The position numbers were made by a program, and so were the translations under genes. From NCBI GenBank assembly GCA_019638115.1, contig JAHBUK010000001.1, positions 1,010,238 through 1,074,237 on the forward strand: DNA of 64,000 bases, read 5' to 3'. Positions 59,505 through 64,000 of this stretch are shown here, piece after piece. How positions within the stretch are numbered: position 1 is the first letter of the stretch; every line of letters starts with the position of its first letter. Below the pieces are notes generated by a model, which was not told the origin of the DNA, searched no databases, and saw only the letters and a program-made list of their open reading frames with translations. The stretch is from Flavobacteriales bacterium. GTDB lineage: Bacteria > Bacteroidota > Bacteroidia > Flavobacteriales_F > PHOS-HE28.

Positions 59505-62276
59505 ATGACCCGAGCAGTGGTGTGTTCGGTGCTGCTGCTGCCCTTGGGCGTAAGTGCCCAGAACTGGTCCATCACCGAGCCGACCATAACGACATGCGGT
59601 GGCGTGTTGTTCGATAGTGGCGGACCCGGTGGATCCGGCTATGCAAGCAACGAGGACTACACGTGCACCATTTGCCCCGATGGCACGGATGAATTCGTTT
59701 CCCTGAATTTCCTCGTTTTCAATCTCCTCGCAGGTGGCGTTGGCCCCGAGGACCACTTGGTCATCCATGACGGCAACTCCATCATGGCGCCGGTCTTGGG
59801 CGATTTCACAGGCCAATCCCTTCAAGGCCTCGCGATCACCGGATCGCCGTACAACACCTCTGGTTGTTTGACCTTGCGCTTGCGCACCAACTCCACCGGA
59901 GGCGGTAACTTGGTCGCATCGATCGCGTGTACCACCCCCTGCCTGCAGCCGGTGGCCGTGCTCGGTGCCGCTGCCGACACCCTGTTCCTCTGCCCCGGCG
60001 ACCAAGTGGACCTGGACGGTAGCGCTTCCTACCCCTTCCCTGATCGCACCCTGGCCATTTGGCGCTGGTCATGCGGATCGGCGGGGGTGTTCGAAAGCGA
60101 CGGTCCTGCCTTTTCCCTGAGCCCTACCACCGGCGGTGTATTTCCGGTACACCTGCAAGTGGTGGATGACCTGGGTTGCCCCAGCGAATTTGTTGGCCCG
60201 GTGATCGTACTTGCATCGGGAGCGCCCATTTTCTCTGGCTCAAGCGTTCCCGCGAATGCCTGTGCCGGACTGGAGGTCGACCTGATGGGCCAGGCGTTTG
60301 CTGAGCCCTGGAGCACCTCCTTGAACCATTGTGCAGGACTCGATCCACCCGGTTATTTGTCCGACAACCTCGGCATTCCCAACCTGTTCCACATTCCTAT
60401 TTCGACCGGTACGCCAGGCACGCTCGTTGATTCACCAGCTGCAATACCCTCCATTTGCGTGGATATGGAGCACTCCTTCATGGGTGACCTCCTGATCTCC
60501 GTAACCTGTCCCAACGGCCAAAGCGTTGTTATGCACGCTCAGGGAGGGGGCGGTACGGACCTGGGAATACCCGGGCCCGGGGCGGCCATTGGGTCGTGCG
60601 CATACTATTGCTGGAGCGCCTCTGCCACGAACGGAACTTGGGCCTCTTCGAATTCCGGCGGTTCCAGCTTACCCCCGGGTGATTATCAAAGTGTTGAACC
60701 GATGTCACAATTGATCGGTTGCCCCATCAATGGACTTTGGACTTTGAACATCTTGGACCTTTGGGCTGCGGATGATGGCTATTTGTGCAATTGGTGCCTG
60801 GAGGGCCTCCCTGCCATGGATTCCTCCATTTTCGCCCTGGGGCCACAGCTGTTACCCGAAACCGGCACTTGGACAGGCCCCAACGTAACGAACGGTCCCG
60901 CCGGGTCCGGGTCCGCAAGCATCACCTTCGGCAGCACCGGTCCTGCGGAAGTCGTCTTCAGCATGGAGGACTCGTACGGCTGCGTCCACGACACGCTATT
61001 CCTGGTGCAGATCGTGGACTTCTCCACCATGGATGCCGGACCGGACCTGACGATCTGCACGGAGCCGGTTCAGTTCGATGCTTCGATAAACGACTGGACC
61101 GGGACCTCTTCGTGCACCTATTCCTTGACGCTATACGAGTTGTTCGGCGATGGCTGGAACGGGGGGGCACAAGTGACCGTCCTCATCAATGGATCGGCCA
61201 CCAATTACACCATATCCGCGTTCGGTGTCAACGAACTGAGTTTCCCGATCCAGGTATCGACAGGCCATGTGGTGCAGCTGCTTTACACGGCTGGCGCCAT
61301 TTGGAACAACGAGAACAGTTTCGCCTTTTTCGGGCCCGACGGAAGCCAGCTTTACGCATCCGGTTCCGGCCCAGCTACTGGCCTTGCATTCAGCACCATT
61401 GCTGCTTGTTCCGGTTCCGGAACAGAATGGTCCTTTGAGTGGTCGCCCAGCACAGGCGTTTCCGATCCCACCATTTTGAACCCTACCGTTTTCACTGCGG
61501 AAAGTGGGTGGTACTTCCTTACCGTGTCCGCGCTCGGCCAACCCTTCTGCCAAATTACCGACAGCGTGTGGGTGGAGTCCCAGGTGAACGAAAGCATGCT
61601 CTTGGACCAAGACCCCACCACATTCACGATTTGCGGTGACGTGGAAGGATTGGACCTGTACATCTGGTACCTGAACAACGAGCCCTGGGATAGCACCACA
61701 ACGAACTGCATCACCAACGCACCCTTCGGGAGTTGGACGGTGGCCGGCCAGTCCGATGGCAATTGCGCTGTTTACGGCAGCGGCCTGTTCTGCCCGGAGA
61801 TCACACTGCAACAGAACGGAGGCGTGTTGGTCACCGAACCCGGCTTCGGACCTTATGTCTGGACCCTTGATGGTGTTGTGATACCCGGCATCGTGGGACC
61901 CTTCCTGACACCCGCGGTCACGGGCACATACACGGTGTCGACCAATGCTCCACTTGGCTGCAACGCTTCCGCGGAATTGGTGGTGGTAAGCATTAGCACC
62001 TCCGTGAATGAACGCGACCCGGTAGTACCCGCTCTGGTGTTGTTCCCGAACCCCTCGGACGGCAGCTTCACCCTGGGTGGCGCGGGCTTCACAGGGAACC
62101 AGGTCGCGCTGCGCATGCTGGACAGTACCGGCCGGTTGGTGTTCAGTGAACAATACAGCCTTGTGCAAGGTGGGTTCACCGAAGCCGTGCGTGTAGCCGT
62201 GGCTCCCGGCAGCTATTGGATACACGTGTCGGATGGCCAGGTCGGGCACGTGCTTCGTTCCATCATTGCACCTTGA
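59505..62276 (+). CDS. T9SS-secreted protein with CUB, PKD and P domains
   Basis: ATG 59505 gives 923 residues: signal peptide (VVCSVLLLPLGVSAQ), a CUB-like domain (ITTCGGVLFDSGGPGGSGYASNEDY) and a PKD-like domain. A proprotein-convertase P domain follows (CVDMEHSFMGDLLISVTCPNGQSVVMHAQGGGG; LNILDLWAADDG). Further beta modules lead to a CTD (LVLFPNPSDGSFTLGG...PGSYWIHVSDGQVGHVLRS). No protease domain is fused to the P domain. Earlier TTG or ATG starts (59424, 59457) lack a signal peptide at the very N-terminus. Confidence 0.82.
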   Translation: MTRAVVCSVLLLPLGVSAQNWSITEPTITTCGGVLFDSGGPGGSGYASNEDYTCTICPDGTDEFVSLNFLVFNLLAGGVGPEDHLVIHDGNSIMAPVLGDFTGQSLQGLAITGSPYNTSGCLTLRLRTNSTGGGNLVASIACTTPCLQPVAVLGAAADTLFLCPGDQVDLDGSASYPFPDRTLAIWRWSCGSAGVFESDGPAFSLSPTTGGVFPVHLQVVDDLGCPSEFVGPVIVLASGAPIFSGSSVPANACAGLEVDLMGQAFAEPWSTSLNHCAGLDPPGYLSDNLGIPNLFHIPISTGTPGTLVDSPAAIPSICVDMEHSFMGDLLISVTCPNGQSVVMHAQGGGGTDLGIPGPGAAIGSCAYYCWSASATNGTWASSNSGGSSLPPGDYQSVEPMSQLIGCPINGLWTLNILDLWAADDGYLCNWCLEGLPAMDSSIFALGPQLLPETGTWTGPNVTNGPAGSGSASITFGSTGPAEVVFSMEDSYGCVHDTLFLVQIVDFSTMDAGPDLTICTEPVQFDASINDWTGTSSCTYSLTLYELFGDGWNGGAQVTVLINGSATNYTISAFGVNELSFPIQVSTGHVVQLLYTAGAIWNNENSFAFFGPDGSQLYASGSGPATGLAFSTIAACSGSGTEWSFEWSPSTGVSDPTILNPTVFTAESGWYFLTVSALGQPFCQITDSVWVESQVNESMLLDQDPTTFTICGDVEGLDLYIWYLNNEPWDSTTTNCITNAPFGSWTVAGQSDGNCAVYGSGLFCPEITLQQNGGVLVTEPGFGPYVWTLDGVVIPGIVGPFLTPAVTGTYTVSTNAPLGCNASAELVVVSISTSVNERDPVVPALVLFPNPSDGSFTLGGAGFTGNQVALRMLDSTGRLVFSEQYSLVQGGFTEAVRVAVAPGSYWIHVSDGQVGHVLRSIIAP

Positions 62277-62311
62277 GGCACACTTCCGTGCCGTAGAGCC
62301 TATCGGGACCG

Positions 62312-62319
62312 TAGCTTTG
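62312..62319 (+). promoter_or_regulatory. Putative -7 box TAGCTTTG
   Basis: An exact TAnnTTTG match, 44 bases before ATG 62363. Confidence 0.55.
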
Positions 62320-62362
62320 TTCTGCAACAAGACCACCCGGTGGTCGTTGTAAGGATGCGCCC

Positions 62363-64000
62363 ATGGCCTCGGATTACGATCTGCTGATCTCCAAGCTCGA
62401 CGCCTTCACCCGGAAGTTCTACAAGGACCGGTTGATCCGCGGCGCCCTGTACAGCGTGGGCCTGGTTGTGGTGGTTTTCCTTGCCGCCGCGCTGTTGGAG
62501 CACCTTGGGCGCTTCGGCAGCGCCACACGCACGCTCCTGTTCTGGGGCAGCCTGGCCGCCATGGTGGCGGTGCTCGTCCGCTTCGTGGTCGTTCCGGCCA
62601 TCAAACTCTTCCGACTGGGCAAGGTGATCTCCCACGAGGAAGCCGCCCGCATCATCGGCACACACTTCACCGAAGTGCGGGACAAGCTGCTGAACACCCT
62701 GCAACTGCGGGAAATGGCCAGCGAACAGCCCGGCAGGCAGGACCTGATCGAAGCGGCCATTGCGCAACGCAGCCGCGAACTGGGTCCGGTGCCCTTCGTG
62801 AACGCCATCGATCTACGCAGGAACCGCAAGCACTTGCGTTACGCCCTGCCGCCATTGGCGCTGCTGCTGGTGCTGCTCTTCGCGGCACCCAGCCTCATCA
62901 CCGGCCCCACGGAGCGCCTGCTGCGCCACGGGAGCGAGTTCATTCCCGAGGCCCCGTTCCGTTTTATGGTATTGAACGAAACGCTCGAAGTGCCCGAGGA
63001 GCAGGACTTCGAACTGCTGGTGCAAATGGAGGGCGATGTGGTTCCCCAACAAGTGGAGTTGGAGATCGGTGATGCACGGATCCCGCTGGTAAAACAGGAT
63101 GCCCGGCGTTTCACGCACCGCTTCCGCAACGTTCGGGCGGCCCAGCAATTCAAGCTCAGCGCCCAGGGCTTCAGCTCAAGCACGTACACTCTGTCCACGG
63201 TACCGCATCCGCTATTGCTGGACATGGCCGTGGAGTTGGAGTTCCCGAGCTACCTGGGTCGACCTGCCGAAAGGCTTAGCAACACCGGCGACCTGCTGAT
63301 CCCCGTGGGCACACGGGTGCGCTGGTCCATGAATGCGCGCAGCGCCGATCGTCTGTTGGTGGCCTTTGATGATACCAGTCTTACCCTGGAACCCAGCGCC
63401 CGAAGCACAGGGGCCAGCGTTTTCCGCACGGAACGACGCTTCCTGCAAAGCCACACCTACAGCATGCAGCCCGCCATCGGTGAGCGCCTGGCAAACGATC
63501 CGCTTGAGTACCGCGTGGAAGTGGTGCCGGACCTCTACCCCACCATACGGGTGGAAAGCCGCACGGACAGCACCGCGCTGAAACGCTTGTTCTACCGGGG
63601 CGAGATCGCGGACGACCACGGTCTGCGCAAGCTGGTCTTCCACTACCGCTTCACCGCGGGCGGCGATAGCCTGCCGGCCGATCGGCGCAACGGTAGCAAG
63701 GAACTCCGCCTCGATCCGGGAGCGCTGCGGCAGGAGTTCTACCACAGCTGGGACCTTTACGATCTGGCGCTTTCGCCGGGCGATTGCTTGGAGCATTGGT
63801 TCGAGGTGTGGGACAACGATGGCGTGCATGGTAGCAAGAGCAGCCGCAGCATCACCCAGGTATTCGAGGCACCCACCCTGAAGGAGCTCGCCAAACAACA
63901 GGACCAACAGAGCGACGCGATCAAGAGCGACCTGAAGGACAACATCCGCGAAGCCCAGGACCTGCAGCGCGAGCTGGAGAAGATGCGGCGCGAGCTCTTG
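62363..64000 (+). CDS. DUF4175-family membrane protein (3' partial)
   Basis: The frame runs from ATG 62363 to the end of the window without a stop: 546 codons and unfinished. Two membrane helices near 25-45 and 57-77 and a third near 155-175 precede a large periplasmic beta-rich part (for example FPSYLGRPAERLSNTGDL). It ends in a highly charged coiled coil (QDQQSDAIKSDLKDNIREAQDLQRELEKMR). This is the DUF4175 layout of Bacteroidota. Function is unknown. Confidence 0.85.
   Translation, partial: MASDYDLLISKLDAFTRKFYKDRLIRGALYSVGLVVVVFLAAALLEHLGRFGSATRTLLFWGSLAAMVAVLVRFVVVPAIKLFRLGKVISHEEAARIIGTHFTEVRDKLLNTLQLREMASEQPGRQDLIEAAIAQRSRELGPVPFVNAIDLRRNRKHLRYALPPLALLLVLLFAAPSLITGPTERLLRHGSEFIPEAPFRFMVLNETLEVPEEQDFELLVQMEGDVVPQQVELEIGDARIPLVKQDARRFTHRFRNVRAAQQFKLSAQGFSSSTYTLSTVPHPLLLDMAVELEFPSYLGRPAERLSNTGDLLIPVGTRVRWSMNARSADRLLVAFDDTSLTLEPSARSTGASVFRTERRFLQSHTYSMQPAIGERLANDPLEYRVEVVPDLYPTIRVESRTDSTALKRLFYRGEIADDHGLRKLVFHYRFTAGGDSLPADRRNGSKELRLDPGALRQEFYHSWDLYDLALSPGDCLEHWFEVWDNDGVHGSKSSRSITQVFEAPTLKELAKQQDQQSDAIKSDLKDNIREAQDLQRELEKMRRELL

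Overview
The window looks like a chromosomal segment of a GC-rich Bacteroidota bacterium, probably of the Flavobacteriales type. Four things point there. Many secreted proteins end in a type IX secretion (T9SS) C-terminal sorting domain. Two T9SS machinery genes are present, PorW/SprE (5908-8535) and PorZ (42389-44752). Promoters match the Bacteroidota -7 box TAnnTTTG repeatedly (for example TATCTTTG at 8555 and TACCTTTG at 9723 and 34777). The ATP synthase cluster lacks the beta and epsilon genes, which commonly sit elsewhere in this phylum. No species can be named from sequence reading alone.

Layout. 1-2407: a META-domain protein, a small orphan ORF and a secreted propeller protein. 2494-3277: a MntA/HepT toxin-antitoxin pair set between a GH3-family gene and a displaced copy of that gene's 3' end. 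3281-9679: GH3, an M23 peptidase, PorW/SprE, bactofilin and AtpZ. 9769-14880: atpB-E-F-H-A-G with a hairpin-rich spacer before atpG. 14935-17579: two T9SS cargo proteins. 17723-22228: an NtrY-like histidine kinase and a crotonase. 22336-30198: an envelope block (flippase, dUTPase, nucleotidyltransferase, TPR lipoprotein, DUF4292 lipoprotein, EnvC-like protein), interrupted by one AT-richer cargo gene. 30199-34776: an AT-rich island with a FISUMP-domain gene, a complete IS3-family element and an unfamiliar two-gene unit. 34777-38970: tatA, gatA, an MltD-like transglycosylase and a DUF4837 lipoprotein. 39099-46896: an S9A peptidase, recO, porZ, tRNA-Cys, folB and gltX. 47031-53867: T9SS cargo, a small acetyltransferase and a barrel-like protein. 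53957-64000: a DUF2339/DUF3999 pair, two large T9SS cargo proteins and the start of a DUF4175 gene.

How it works together. Most of the window builds, exports to or decorates the envelope. PorW/SprE and PorZ belong to the machine that exports the CTD-tagged proteins scattered through the window. The M23, EnvC-like and MltD-like proteins act on peptidoglycan. The flippase, lipoproteins, TatA and bactofilin are envelope or cytoskeletal parts. The accessory content is small and clearly bounded: the MntA/HepT module, the 30.2-34.8 kb island and several families of palindromic intergenic repeats. The best candidate for an undescribed system is the two-gene AT-rich unit at 32961-34512 (a soluble protein with a possible degenerate phospholipase-D-like fold plus a four-helix membrane protein). 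It has its own promoter and lies just beyond an IS3-family insertion that landed between two divergent promoters.
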